64,000 bases of DNA from Trichoderma breve. Its lineage: Eukaryota > Ascomycota > Sordariomycetes > Hypocreales > Hypocreaceae. The notes beneath the pieces were generated by a model that worked only from the letters and a program-made list of their open reading frames with translations, was not told the DNA's origin and did not search any database. How positions within the stretch are numbered: the first letter of the stretch is position 1; each line of letters starts with the position of its first letter. Both the position numbers and the translations under genes were made by a program. This document shows positions 23,576 through 34,436 of the stretch, piece after piece. Where the stretch lies: the NCBI RefSeq assembly GCF_028502605.1, contig NC_079234.1, positions 6,076,001 to 6,140,000 on the forward strand. Reading direction: 5' to 3'.

Positions 23576-23601
23576 TTGCTCACAAAACACTTTGTGAGCA
23601 A
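23576..23601. repeat. perfect 11-bp inverted repeat with 4-nt loop
   Basis: TTGCTCACAAA and its exact complement TTTGTGAGCAA are separated by CACA-like four bases. A near copy, TTACTCACAAA, lies at about 23874, and GCGAGCAAC motifs lie between. This could be the end of a decayed small DNA element, or a hairpin in an untranscribed gap; no transposase or target duplication is seen. Confidence 0.5.
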
Positions 23602-23720
23602 CGGATTTCCAGAGATGTGAGTAAGCATAGCAAATTCTGTCATGCTTCCACCTGAAATGGTGTGTCATAGCCACACGGCCGTTGGCTATATCAGTGCAGC
23701 CTCGTGGCTGATTGGGCGCT

Positions 23721-23740
23721 TCAGTTCGCATCAGTTCGCA
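23721..23740 (+). repeat. tandem duplication of a 10-mer
   Basis: TCAGTTCGCA occurs twice in direct succession and a third partial copy (TC) follows. Replication slippage is the simplest reading. Confidence 0.6.
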
Positions 23741-24163
23741 TCGGCGTAGCCACTGGTGCACATTGCGAGCAACAGACAAGGCGGGGCAAAACAGTGTGCG
23801 TCGGCCTCACGTCAAGTCTAGATGGCGAGCAACACGACAACTGGGCAACTAATGAGAATAACCGAGTGATTCGGTTACTCACAAATGGTGTCCTATTGAA
23901 CAGTGGCGTGTTATTCGATACTTACTTTACACTGTGTTGCAATGGAATCCAGGAGCTCGTAATGTTTGCAACGGTGGTGAGAAGGTTCGGCATGATAAAT
24001 CATAATGACTCCGTAGTTTTCCGCGGTTTATTCTATATATTTAAGGGCCTTTGCTGCCGTAGATTGCTGTTCAGCCTGGCAACAGTGAACAAACATATCG
24101 CACACGACTATCAATCCATTAAGCAATAATTCAAGGACAACCGCACACTTCAACTCCATCATA

Positions 24164-24974
24164 ATGGTTTATCCGGCCATCGAAGTTACTGTCGTCACTG
24201 TTGGGAATCGCACGATTGAAGATGAGACAACGGAAGATGGACAAAAGTACCAGAAAGCGTTCCATGCCGCAGCTACAACTATTCCTGGCTGCTCTCGCGG
24301 TTGCTGGGGCAGAAGTGATAAATATCCAGATAAGGTGATTCATTTTATCGGTACGTTTTCCATTTTGAAAGGAAATGAAGGACATGCGCTAGAGAGTCGT
24401 CTAATTATTCACAATCATATTACCAGACTACGACACGCGCAAACAGCACGATGTCCACAAAGCCCTCATCAATGGACCTACACCACCGATTCTTCTAGAT
24501 GTTCAAAGCGATGAGACTGTTTATGTTATTCATCCAAACACGAATGATCGCACCAAGGTGTACTATGCTCCATACACTACCGTCACCTTCTTCTGGGGAA
24601 TTGATGAAGAAAAATGGACCAATATTGCACCGGAATTCTTTACCGCAGTGGCTAAATCGGATAGCTGCACTGGATATATCTGGGGTGAAGTGGATAAGCC
24701 TATTCTTGCCGACTTCAATGGATATGCGTCGTTAGGCAGTGGAAAGTGTGGGATCTTAATTACCGGCTGGCGCAGTAAAGCTCAGCACGACCGAGAGACG
24801 AAAGGTCAGCGAGTCACCAAGGCTTGGGACGCAGTACAAAAGGCTTGTGCAAAGGCAGACGACTGGGGTACCAGCTTGAGGATTACCGAGAACACGGGTC
24901 ATATTCACCGATGGACTACGCCTTTGCCTCTGAAGGATCGTTCTGACTGGCTTCCTGCGGCTGGAATGATTTAA
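24164..24974 (+). CDS. dimeric alpha/beta-barrel (ABM-like) protein, duplicated fold
   Basis: Two exons, 24164-24350 and 24427-24974, 244 aa with phase kept. I recognise no named enzyme, but two halves show the same pattern: a short strand, then 'PGCSRGCWGRS...KVIHFIDYDTRKQHD' in the first half and 'SCTGYIWGEV...KCGILITGWRSKAQHD' in the second. This W-G then 'W/D-x(2-4)-H' arrangement is that of antibiotic-biosynthesis-monooxygenase-like (ABM) dimeric alpha/beta barrels, here fused in tandem. Such proteins oxidise aromatic or quinone substrates without cofactor, or only bind ligands. No signal peptide or membrane segment. The assignment rests on pattern, not on catalytic residues. Confidence 0.65.
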
Positions 24975-25897
24975 CCTAGGCGACTTAGCCATCGAGATGC
25001 ATACAATCGGATTGAAAGCACATAGGAAAATACAGCGAATTCTCTGTATGCAACGACGGTTGAGGGAAGGCTCAAATTACTCCAGAATGTACTAGTCAGG
25101 AACAAAAGAATTTGAACTACTATTGAGAAAAACTACTATTGAGAAAAATTGCTGAATGTTGCTTTGGCTCGCCTAGTGTGTGTGCGATAATGCAAGCGAA
25201 CCAAACTTGAGGTACTCTGTAAAAACGATGCAAGTACAGTCAAGCTGCAAATTCAGTGATGCAATACAATATCGTGAAAGCCATCAAAGCCGAAAAGGCT
25301 CCAGGTGCCCAATCTCTATGGTAAAGACAACAGAGTACAGGCTGTCTAATCGAGCTACATACTTGATGTTATAATGATAGAACGCCAAAGCCTTATATAG
25401 ATATGGATTGAACGTAGCAGAGTGATGCAACTACGGGTAAGCTCCACAAGTAGTGGGGATTGCATTTTTCGAATTGAGCCTGTTACTTTGTAGAGTTGGG
25501 AGTTGATGGTATGCTTATGCACTCCAGGCTGCCCTTTACCATAAGGAACTTAAGTAACGCATCATTGAACGTATTACTTTCGCATTCTCCGTGGTTAGAG
25601 AAAGTCAAAAGTGGAATCTCCTTCTCAATGGGTCTTCTCCTTTCGTTGGCGGGTGTGTATTAACCCCATTTTATATCGCTAAAATCCTCAACCTATGTCA
25701 TACAACTCATGTATATCTCAAAAGGGTTGCAGATAATAAACGCCGGTATGACATATTTATAGCTTATCATCAATCGGGTTGCTGTATGAGAAGTTCATGT
25801 GGTATACATCGTGGCTGAATAGGGGATATGTAAGATGAGAAACTTGTGTATATGCGTTTGAAAGAGGATGCAATATATGTATCTGTATCTAGATAGT
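24975..25897. other. convergent intergenic, 0.9 kb
   Basis: Lies between two 3' ends of ABM-like genes. It contains an immediate 18-nt direct repeat (two copies of a TACTATTGAGAAAAA-type unit near 25120-25147). No gene. Confidence 0.5.
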
Positions 25898-26569
25898 TTA
25901 TTCTCTCCGCTCAATATCTGGATAATACTGAGGCGCTTCATGCCGGTTGTACATGCCATAATCTCTTATAACTCTTCCCCCCCTGTATCTGAAATCGTCT
26001 TTCTCTTCACACCCTTTGAGAAATTCCGATGCAGCATTTGCAGTTGTAAACGACAGATAGGCTATAATATCGCCTGGGTCAAGCACAGCATCAAAAACAT
26101 CCCATGACACTAGGTCTTTGATCTTGTTTGATTCCAGACGAAAATAGTCGAGTACTTGCTCGGGATTTGGGTTCTGTAGCCCCGTTTTGTTCATGCTAAT
26201 CAGCACAACGGCCTCCGCGTCACCCGCCCGTGTGATGTCCAGCCTCTGTTCATGTATTCCATATCCTTCTGGTATATGTGTGTCTGCTGTAATTTCGCAT
26301 ATTCTCAATCGATAGTCGAGAAATACTTCGTTTCTACCCTTCTCTTGAGCTCCGTGGTGGCGACCCTGAGTTCGCCATCTAACAAGTGACTTTTCATCTC
26401 TCCAAGTAGAAAGTGACAAAACCCAGCCGGGTTTAGTTACAGAGCTGTATCTTATATTATCGATGAAGCCATCTATTTTCAGTAGTTCAGGCCTGAGAGC
26501 TTTCCCAATGTCAAGGTAGAGGAGCTTTGTCTCCAATGAGGGGTGGACTTCAAAGAGTACTGTGAACAT
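25898..26569 (-). CDS. ABM-domain protein (putative cofactor-free monooxygenase)
   Basis: Intronless, 223 aa from the ATG at 26569 (MFTVLFEVHP). The first half is a clear ABM domain: beta strand 'FTVLFEVHPSLETK', helix, 'IDGFIDNIRYSSVTKPGWVLSLSTWRDEKSLVRWR', 'HHGAQEKGRNEVFLDYRLRICEIT'. The second half repeats the fold with 'AEAVVLISMN' and 'DPGDIIAYLSFTTANAASEFLKG'. ABM proteins of this size hydroxylate or cleave aromatic polyketides and quinones, or serve stress roles; no cofactor site is needed. Cytosolic by absence of targeting signals. It converges on the ABM-like gene at 24164. Confidence 0.8.
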   Translation of the reverse strand: MFTVLFEVHPSLETKLLYLDIGKALRPELLKIDGFIDNIRYSSVTKPGWVLSLSTWRDEKSLVRWRTQGRHHGAQEKGRNEVFLDYRLRICEITADTHIPEGYGIHEQRLDITRAGDAEAVVLISMNKTGLQNPNPEQVLDYFRLESNKIKDLVSWDVFDAVLDPGDIIAYLSFTTANAASEFLKGCEEKDDFRYRGGRVIRDYGMYNRHEAPQYYPDIERRE

Positions 26570-27143
26570 GGCGCTAGTTGGTGAATGCTGGGACGACTTT
26601 TGAGCTTCTTTGTGTGAAACTTGCCAAAATGTTTTGCGAATTCTCTGCTTAACCAAATATGAATAATAACAATGGAAAGTTCTTGAATGTTTATATTTCT
26701 TTCAGGTCTCACAATGCATAAAATAAGAAGATCTGGGTGGATTAATAAAGGCCCCCTGCGGATTGGTGAACTTTTCCCCCGCCGCCCAAAAATTACTGAT
26801 ATTCTTAAGTGGGGGCGGGGCGATCCCATCGTGCGTGAAGTGCATATTATCGTTGCTTTCGATATTGCTAGCTTGTCCGTTAACTAGACGCTACATTTCT
26901 TGCTTAGTCTCGTGTTGCTTTGGATATGAGGGCTCACGCACAGCATAGTCGCTTTATCCATTATCCGAAGCATAGCATTTTGATGTCATGCCTTCTTGTC
27001 ATGCCCATTGGGATTTGCTCGCAAAGATTTCTAAGAGATATAAGCCCGCGTACTATATATTACACATGATCATGAGCAGCAATGAGGATACGCAGTTCCT
27101 TACTGACATTCTGTGAGAGAGATCAACGACACATTTTATAATC
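26570..27143. other. divergent promoter region
   Basis: Shared upstream region of the ABM gene (-) and the RidA gene (+), 574 nt, with a TATATATTA box near 27053 that could serve RidA. Confidence 0.45.
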
Positions 27144-27746
27144 ATGTCTCTAAAGCATATTTTCACCAAAAATGCGCCAGGAGCGCCAATCCCAGGGCTG
27201 GTATAATCACCATTCTCTTTATATACATTCTCACACCCTCATTTCGGTGTTCCTGGTGTTGAGTTACAATTCGCTAACCAGCGCTATAATAGTTCTCTCA
27301 AGGTGTGAGAGCAGGTCCGTTCTTATGGACGCAGGGTACTCCAGGCGCCCTTCCAGATGGTACCATGGTTCAAGGGACGGTGCGCATCACACCATAGCCT
27401 CAATCTCACTTCGAAAATTAGTGCTGATACAAGTAATGGCCTGCAGATTCAAGACCGTACAAGACAAGTAATCAAGAACCTTGAAGCGGTTCTGGCCGCA
27501 GAGGAGATGTCATTAAAGGATGTGGTGAAGGCAACCATTTACATAAAGAACTTTGATGAGAATTTCCCTTTGGTCAACCAGGTTAGTCAAATGACAGGCA
27601 ATGTGGCGCATAAGTCACTAAACGAATTGCAGGTATGGGAAGAGATGATGCCCGAACCACGCCCTACTCGGACGTCATTAGGTGTTGCTCAATTGCCCGC
27701 CGGTGGGACCGATGTCGAGATTGAATTTGTGGCATATAAAGCTTAA
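27144..27746 (+). CDS. RidA/YjgF/YER057c family protein
   Basis: Four exons: 27144-27200, 27293-27379, 27447-27581, 27633-27746; 130 aa, the usual family length, with phase 0 at each junction. The joined product reads as a complete RidA fold: N-terminal 'FTKNAPGAPIPGLFSQGVRAG', 'LWTQGTPGALPDGTMVQGT', 'RQVIKNLEAVLAAEEMSLKDVVKATIYI' and C-terminal 'PRPTRTSLGVAQLPAGGTDVEIEFVAYK' with the Arg and Glu that bind the imine/enamine substrate. RidA proteins hydrolyse reactive enamines made by PLP enzymes; several relatives act in secondary or catabolic clusters. The open frame read without introns would miss the first half of the protein. Confidence 0.9.
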
Positions 27747-28202
27747 ACCAAAGAGATCCTTTAGAGAGTCAAATGTATTCTGGATGTCATATTAGTATTG
27801 CATTATTACGTTATGCTCCCGTCTATGCTCGATCTACGTATAGTACAAGGAGATATCGTATGTGTGCATAGCATTACACCTTGAAGGCACCGGATCCCCC
27901 ACCTTCACGTATATCTTGCTTCTTAGCCAAGCACTGAATGACGAGATTAGGGCTCTTAATAAGCGGCTACGAATCTGTCTTTGCATGAAATGATGATACA
28001 ATTATAGCAAATACAAAATATATAATGATATAATTGAATAGGATCATAGAGTTGCGAAATGGAAGAACAATGAATTCCAGATGTGATATTCAGAAAGCTA
28101 ATGTTGAATAACTGCGTGAAATATCCACTACAGCGCCGCTCCTTTTTATAATTAACATGGTACATCGACAATAAGCGAAGACCGAGAGAATAGATGCCAT
28201 GT
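27747..28202. other. convergent intergenic
   Basis: 456 nt between the 3' ends of the RidA and HD-domain genes. AT-rich; nothing recognised. Confidence 0.5.
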
Positions 28203-29025
28203 TCAAGGATAAATTGGACTATCGATCAAGTCATGGCCTTTCGACGAGTAACCAGCAACGTATCGATCACCGAATGGTTGCATCCAATTGTCTAATACAT
28301 GTTAGTAATTATTCCAATTCCAACATTCAATCTGTTGTCTTACCATAAGTTGTAGCCGGCTTGCTCATGCAGAGATGAATAATAGATTCGTTGAAATTCG
28401 TGCTGAAATTGGTTCGTGGGAACTCGGCCACCAACGTGTTCCAAGAGGATTTTATAATCGGAAAAGCTGGCGGCCCCTCGAAATCTGCCACCGCTCCGGT
28501 ACTCACAAGCTGCACCTCGAGCTCTTTGTAATCTGCGATGGTAAATGTGGCATGCAACGCAATAGAGTCCCACAGCAGTTGCAATCTGTGACTATCCCAC
28601 GTCTGACCTATCTCGTGTTCCTCGACAAATTGTCTGGCGGCAAAGGCACCATCGACTTCAAACCGTCGATCTGAGCTAATGACAGGAGAATTTGCAGTCA
28701 GATCCAACCCTATGTCATGAAGGAGTGAAGCAATGGCATGCACTTCAAGGTCAACGGTGCTGCGGAGTGTCTCGTTGGCGTTGATGATGATTGCGGAAAG
28801 CAGCCAAGATCTCATGACATGATTGTATATAGAATCGAGCATGTGTTGGCGAGCAAAAGCTTGTGCATCGCGGACGAGAGGAGTGTCAATAACAGTGACA
28901 CCTGCGATTGTTGTTGTATTCTGAGATGTGACCTCAGCGGCAGGCAGCGTTTGACCACCAGTGAACAATAGACTACCACAAAGTAGTAAAGAAACAGGCA
29001 ACGCGTTTTTGTGAATGGCAACCAT
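28203..29025 (-). CDS. secreted HD-domain hydrolase (cyanamide hydratase-like)
   Basis: Two exons, 29025-28344 and 28291-28203, 256 aa. An N-terminal hydrophobic signal-like segment (ALPVSLLLCGSLLFTGG) is followed by an HD domain with His69 in YNHVMRSWLL, the metal pair His103-Asp104 in 'ASLLHDIGLD', and 'DGAFAARQFVEEH'. The pattern H...HD...D with 'SLLHDIGLD' is that of the fungal and plant cyanamide hydratase-type family (which hydrates cyanamide to urea), although many homologues have other or unknown substrates. The C-terminal exon ends 'GHDLIDSPIYP'. Most relatives are cytosolic, so the leader is notable. A TATATATA box lies about 130 nt upstream. Confidence 0.8.
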
Positions 29026-31003
29026 CTTTTGGGGACTTTTTCGGAAACTTTGTAAAAATCGGGCACCTAAAACTCTTTGTTTCTAGTAAAAGGTGAAATG
29101 CCGTGTTGAGTTGGATAGACAGAAGACAGCATCACAGCAACATATCTACTTCTATATATACCCATTGAACATCCATGTAAGGAGAAGTTTTATATCGTAG
29201 TTCAACAAATTATAAATCAGCATTTAATGCTCCTACGCTCAATGCTTCCATTGTAACTGATTGATTCCATATTTCGATTAATAATTTAGAAGATGCTTAG
29301 GCGCAGAGTCTGCATAGATGGTATTTTTTGATGCAAGAACCCATTTCACTCGAGACCCCGGATTATTCTGCGAGCGCTTCTAACATGGTTAAAAAGTATA
29401 TGCAGCCAGGGTACAAATTTCCTAATCTGGATTATAATCTCTAGACGCAGCTATAACGTCTAAGAATGATGAGTATTTTTAAATAACCTGCTTTAGAATC
29501 CATATTCCTGAATAGTATATTTTAACAGTCATCTTTAATGAGAATCTTTGCTTATGCACCAGATTTGAAGACATTTTGATATGACTCATCGGCAGGTTGA
29601 TACTCACCGGATTTCGACGCAGCGGGATATGAAGTTACAAAAGCGAATATAAACTCCCTTGCTCATAAAAACTCAGTAATAATTTTGGAAGTAATTCAAA
29701 TACTCCATAGAGAGTACTAAATATGTGACACAAGAGCAGCTCGTCTCATTACAAAAACGCAATCTGGAATGATGGTTAACAGTTTCAAAGTTATTTTGCT
29801 GGGGAATCACGCGTATGACTATAGGCCAGTGATTCGGTCCTTACTTACCACTCCTATTATTACGAATACTACGATGATATATCAGCTAGTGTGCATTGAG
29901 TCCAGGTATCACAAAGCGACCGTTTTTGCAATACTTAGTTTATCTCCTCGATGAGATTACAGTGCTGCATGGTAGCTCTAATCATCCATTGGCTGCTGCT
30001 AACCTATGCGGGACGTTGTCGGTTACCTCTGCCTACAGAACGTGCGCAGTTGTGACAACTAAGCTGTTTATAAGACGGACTCATCCGGCCTGGGAACTCA
30101 ATAATCCGAAGTCTTACATAGACACACACCAATGAAGTGCCTAGCGCCAACTTCAGAGCGGATGGTGCAATTACGGTAATCTATGTGCTTGTAATGGACA
30201 TGGAATAACCGATTTAATTTGTACATACATACGATTTCGTTTGACATTGGGTGAGAACTGAAACTTATTTTTATCGCGTCTATGGTGAAGAAGTTTTAGA
30301 CCCTACTTGTGAGCAAGCAAGGCTAATTTACTTGCATGACGCCGCCGTGTTACAAAGGTACGCTTTATCATTTGTAGGGTAAGCGGGAAATCGAACTGAG
30401 AGACCCAATGATGAGCTAGCCGCGAAAATACTGGACTGGAACTCGCAACTATACTAACTTGATGAAATGCGGTTATCTTTCTAAGCCAACGGATACGCGT
30501 GATAGCCTAGCTTTCTTTCACTATTGGACTATCTCAGACATGGTTCAGAAGCCAAATAGAACTCTTCGCCTATGATGGCGCCGAAGCGCCCTGCGCGGTA
30601 CCATCGACACTACCTAGGTATTCAAAACACGCGGAGCAATGGCGCGTAGGCGTCGCAGGGTGGCTTCCCAGTGAACCAATCACCTAAGCCCAGACTACTA
30701 CCCGCAATTTTTGGAGAAGCTGACACAAACTCCTTTTCGTGTTGGCGGGCTTACCTCGGAAGCGGACCTCTAGTAAGACCTTCACGCTTCGAATAGCAAA
30801 ACCATCAGTGAAATACTGATTAGTCGACAGCTCCACAGAGAAGACATGTAAAGCATGGATTATGTTGTACTCAAGTGTCATTGGGTAACTATTGCTGCCT
30901 AATCATTTCTAAAGCCCCCACTGAGTAGGTTTATAAGGAGTGGTCAGATCAGGTCAGAGAATTGGAGAACGTGAGTCTGATAATAACACCAGCGACTAGC
31001 ATA
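29026..31003. other. long intergenic, 2 kb
   Basis: Divergent region between the HD-domain gene (-) and the bZIP gene (+). Mostly AT-rich; a GC-richer patch lies at 30.58-30.66 kb. Open frames here are short and featureless. Confidence 0.5.
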
Positions 31004-32003
31004 ATGCCCGGCCAATGGAAACAGTTCATCAAATCGGTTCGTGACGATGATTGGACACACGTTACAGACAAAGCAGAAAGAAAACGAATACAAAATAGAC
31101 TTGCTCAAAGAGCCCATAGTTCGTAGATACTGCTGTCTCCGATAACCTCTTGATATCCCAACTAAAATTTAAAACGTTTAGGATCCAAGTATGGACGACG
31201 AAGAAAGTCCAGAGCAAAAGAGAGTGCGGGAACTTCAAAATCGAAAGAAAACGAAGCGATTCCACATTCTCATAATGAATCTACCCAACAGCTCCAATTG
31301 AAAGAGAGTACTTCCGAAGAAGGCCCAAAATCCGTTAACAGAAAAGTATTGCCTGTTTCCGCCTCCTTGCCCACGCATACTCTGATCTCAGCTATCTATG
31401 GCAACAACTTGGAAACAAGAGATTGCCATCAATTCGTTACGTATGGTTTACCCTCCCATTAACACGGCTCTACCGTCTCATTCTGGAGTGCTAAGAGTGA
31501 CTAGAATCCAAGAAGACGGAAATCACAGCGTCATACCCATATCGTCACTGAAAACAGATCTAGTTATCAGTCTTCAGGGAATGGCGACTCTGGCAGCTCT
31601 ATTGACTAACAGATATATTCTTGCTATTGATTGTAGCCGACTTGTTCCTGCCATCCATATCCAAACCTCTACTCCCACTCCTCCCGCACTCACGCCTACA
31701 GCGCTTCAAGCTTGCAAACCCCACCTCCCCTTTATTGACTTCCTTCCATTCCCGCAATTCCGAGACAACCTTCTACGCGCTGGAGATGTAATTGACTCTT
31801 ACGAGTTCTGGGATGATATGGTGTCAGGCAAGTTGAAGGTCTGGGGGAAGACTCCCTGGGACCGTAGAGGCTGGGAAATGCAAGAAGACTTTGCGACAAA
31901 GTGGAGCTGGGTGGTAACAGATGATATCTTAGAGGAAACTAATTTTTGGAGGGTATCGAGAGGCGAGGAACCTCTGCTGCCGCACTTACTACAGGGACTA
32001 TAA
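31004..32003 (+). CDS. bZIP transcription factor with DUF3425 domain
   Basis: Three exons, 31004-31118, 31182-31440, 31505-32003, 290 aa, phase kept (1 and 2). Exon 1 encodes '[25 protein letters not shown]', the hallmark start of fungal bZIP-DUF3425 regulators with the basic-region N-x2-AQ core; exon 2 continues with '[17 protein letters not shown]'. Exon 3 carries the DUF3425 domain: '[21 protein letters not shown]', '[24 protein letters not shown]', '[21 protein letters not shown]'. A leucine zipper after the basic region is not evident. A nuclear regulator is inferred. Its place inside the 24-37 kb enzyme group makes it the candidate local regulator. Confidence 0.85.
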
Positions 32004-32662
32004 TCGACCAGTCCATTAAAGAATTCGCATGTTTCTCAAGTAGCCGATAATACTAAGTCAAGAATCAAATTCTGAGTCATCGCATAATGGCAGTCATAGC
32101 TTGCAGGTGGAATACATCGTTAGCAGGGTAACAGATTTTCCTCTGATTTATGGCTACCATGCGGACTATATATCCGTTGATAGATCTGTTCTTTCCAGTC
32201 TTTTGCACCATAGTTTGAGGGGAAACCCGCGACAAAGTGCTGCCAATATAATCGGCTGGCATTCTGACCCCTCATCTGACTGCATTAATAATGCCACTGA
32301 TGTTACACGACCCGCATATCAGTCTGACCATTCTGACCACGATCGGGCCTGTAGATAAGCTGCCAGGAACGAAAGCTATCAATTTCAACTATAGGATCCG
32401 CCAAAGGTATGCTTTGTAAATATTGTTATTGTGGGAGGATCAAGCAAAAGAAACCTCAATGGATTGCATTGCATTAATTTTGACCGCGGACAACGTTATT
32501 GTAACGAGAAGCCTGGTCAGAGAGCGTCTGGATTTATAATCTCTCGGCTCAGTATATAAGTTTCTGTGCCCAGCAGTGCAACTGTAGAGCTCAACCATCA
32601 CCACCAATCTATTCGAACTTCACCTCTTGGCACTATTCCCTGTTGACAGAAATTCCCCAAAT
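32004..32662. other. intergenic, MBL-fold gene promoter
   Basis: 659 nt with a TATATAAG-type box near 32554, about 110 nt upstream of the MBL-fold ATG. No gene. Confidence 0.5.
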
Positions 32663-33907
32663 ATGTCAAACAATCCGAAATGGCTGAGCGTGCCGCCGTC
32701 GGCCCACACAGTTGCGGTTCGTCTTATAGAAGAGGTTGGGCTGATGTCGCTTCCGTCAGCGTTGTTCTTGGACCCAGTGTCTGAAGGCCACGAAGTTATG
32801 AACGGAGGTGACTTGGCTTTTTTAGTCGAAAACAAGAACTTCGGGAAAATGGCTGTTTTTGACTTGGGTGTCCGAAAGGATTGGTGGAACCTACCACCAA
32901 AAGTTCGAGATCCGCTTGCGTTCTGCGTTGGCGTTAAAGTGGAAAAGGATGTTCCTGAAGTACTAAAAGACAGCAGTATATCATTGAATGATATAAACGA
33001 TGTTATCTGGAGCCACTCTCACCTTGATCATAGAGGTGATGTGTCACTATTTCCTCCTAGCACTACCCTTAACTATGGAAAAGAAGTGGCAGCTCTAAAG
33101 CCTGATGTCACTGGCGAGGCAGATGCCGTCTTTCTCGCATCAGATTTCGCTGGACGCCGTAATAACGAAATCGATTTCAGCAAATCCACCCTCAAAATTG
33201 GAGGTTTTCCAGCACTTGATTTTTACGATGATGGATCCTTCTACCTGTTGGACACCCCGGGCCATGATCACGGCCACATTAGTGCCCTGGCCAGAACCAC
33301 TAGCACAGCGGCCGGACATGCCAAAGATACATTCATCCTTTTAGCTGGTGATGCATGCCATTTCTGTGGTGTGCTGCGACCAAATGCTTCACACCCGTTC
33401 CCAACTCGTCATTTTCCCGACTCCAGCATTGGGCTTTCCGGTTCCGAGAGCCCAGAGACGTTGCTGCAAAGGCACCCTCAGTTCCCGCGGTCTTCTGATG
33501 CAGTAAATGAAGCATCGCGCGTAACGCCATGGTACGGTGTTGCGACGGGCCAGCTCTCTACGTTCATCGACCCTGTAGTTGGTCAAAATACGGCCAATAA
33601 GGTCAGAGAGGCATTCGATGAAATGGACAATGTTTTTGTGGCAGTGTGCCATGATCTTGGCCTACTAGTCCAAGAAAACGGAAAGCCTGTGTTGCCCTCG
33701 TTAAACAAGGCCCCGCAAGAAGATCTCAACAGCTGGTACGAGAAAGGTTGGAAGGATAAGGTGTACTGGACCTGGGCCAATGAACTAGGTAAAAAGGATG
33801 AACATGGAAGAGTGCAGCCGCAAGAGCCAGCGGTGACTGGATTCTGGATGAATGGGAAGCGATACGAAAAGGCACAAGATGTATTCGAAGAAGCGCGCAA
33901 AAGTTGA
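32663..33907 (+). CDS. metallo-beta-lactamase-fold hydrolase (lactonase-like)
   Basis: Intronless, 414 aa from the ATG at 32663 (MSNNPKWLSV). Zinc motif HSHLDHRGD with His118, His120, Asp122 and His123; a second metal cluster in 'LDTPGHDHGHIS' and 'LLAGDACHF'. The N-terminal half has 'MAVFDLGVRKDWWNLPP' and the segment after the HxHxDH motif matches fungal lactonase-type MBL proteins. Likely a cytosolic hydrolase of lactones or esters; substrate unknown. The frame opens 12 codons upstream without added family sequence, so the internal ATG is preferred. Confidence 0.87.
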   Translation: MSNNPKWLSVPPSAHTVAVRLIEEVGLMSLPSALFLDPVSEGHEVMNGGDLAFLVENKNFGKMAVFDLGVRKDWWNLPPKVRDPLAFCVGVKVEKDVPEVLKDSSISLNDINDVIWSHSHLDHRGDVSLFPPSTTLNYGKEVAALKPDVTGEADAVFLASDFAGRRNNEIDFSKSTLKIGGFPALDFYDDGSFYLLDTPGHDHGHISALARTTSTAAGHAKDTFILLAGDACHFCGVLRPNASHPFPTRHFPDSSIGLSGSESPETLLQRHPQFPRSSDAVNEASRVTPWYGVATGQLSTFIDPVVGQNTANKVREAFDEMDNVFVAVCHDLGLLVQENGKPVLPSLNKAPQEDLNSWYEKGWKDKVYWTWANELGKKDEHGRVQPQEPAVTGFWMNGKRYEKAQDVFEEARKS

Positions 33908-34436
33908 GGCAGTCTGAAGACATAGAATTCAAGCTTGACTCTTTTTTCCCACCAAAATCTGAGCGAGTTTGCGCTATTGTCAGTGGGGGAAAACAAGGAC
34001 TACAGAGTTCTTACAGCGCCGACAGTTGTAGACATGAGAGCGGGACGAACCGTTGGATGCTTATAGACAGCCCTGTGTTATGTATTCCCTATTAGATGTT
34101 TCCACCCCAATAAAAACAAAAACAATCGGTACCTCAATAAAATACGGGTTACACTACGAATGCCGTGTTTCTATACTATGCTTCACGACTAGACTCTTGG
34201 TCATGTACGGGATCCGTCTCTTCGCATTGGAGGGCGGCGATTGACATGCATGTTACACGATCGCCGCCAGGAGCCAAATTGAGAAATATCTCTACATGGA
34301 GAATAATGTGGCCTATAGAACGTATGGAGTACGAGAAGTTTCTCATGTGTATGATGCGTTTTTTCAGACTGGTCAATTGACAAAGTTCTATATGATTTTA
34401 GGAAGAGCAAGCCAGATACCTGGCTGTAGTACATAT
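33908..34436. other. convergent intergenic
   Basis: Between the 3' ends of the MBL-fold and methyltransferase genes. No gene recognised. Confidence 0.5.

Larger units (their letters stand above)
20982..24163. other. long intergenic, 3.2 kb, with short repeats
   Basis: The longest gap of the left half. A perfect hairpin (23576-23601) and a duplicated 10-mer (23721-23740) are the only structures seen. A frame at 23704-24129 overlaps these repeats and shows no family feature. No gene is called. Confidence 0.45.

Noticed and set aside
23704..24129. 141-codon plus-strand frame as a gene
   Set aside because: It overlaps duplicated 10-mers and hairpin echoes, and has no recognised feature.
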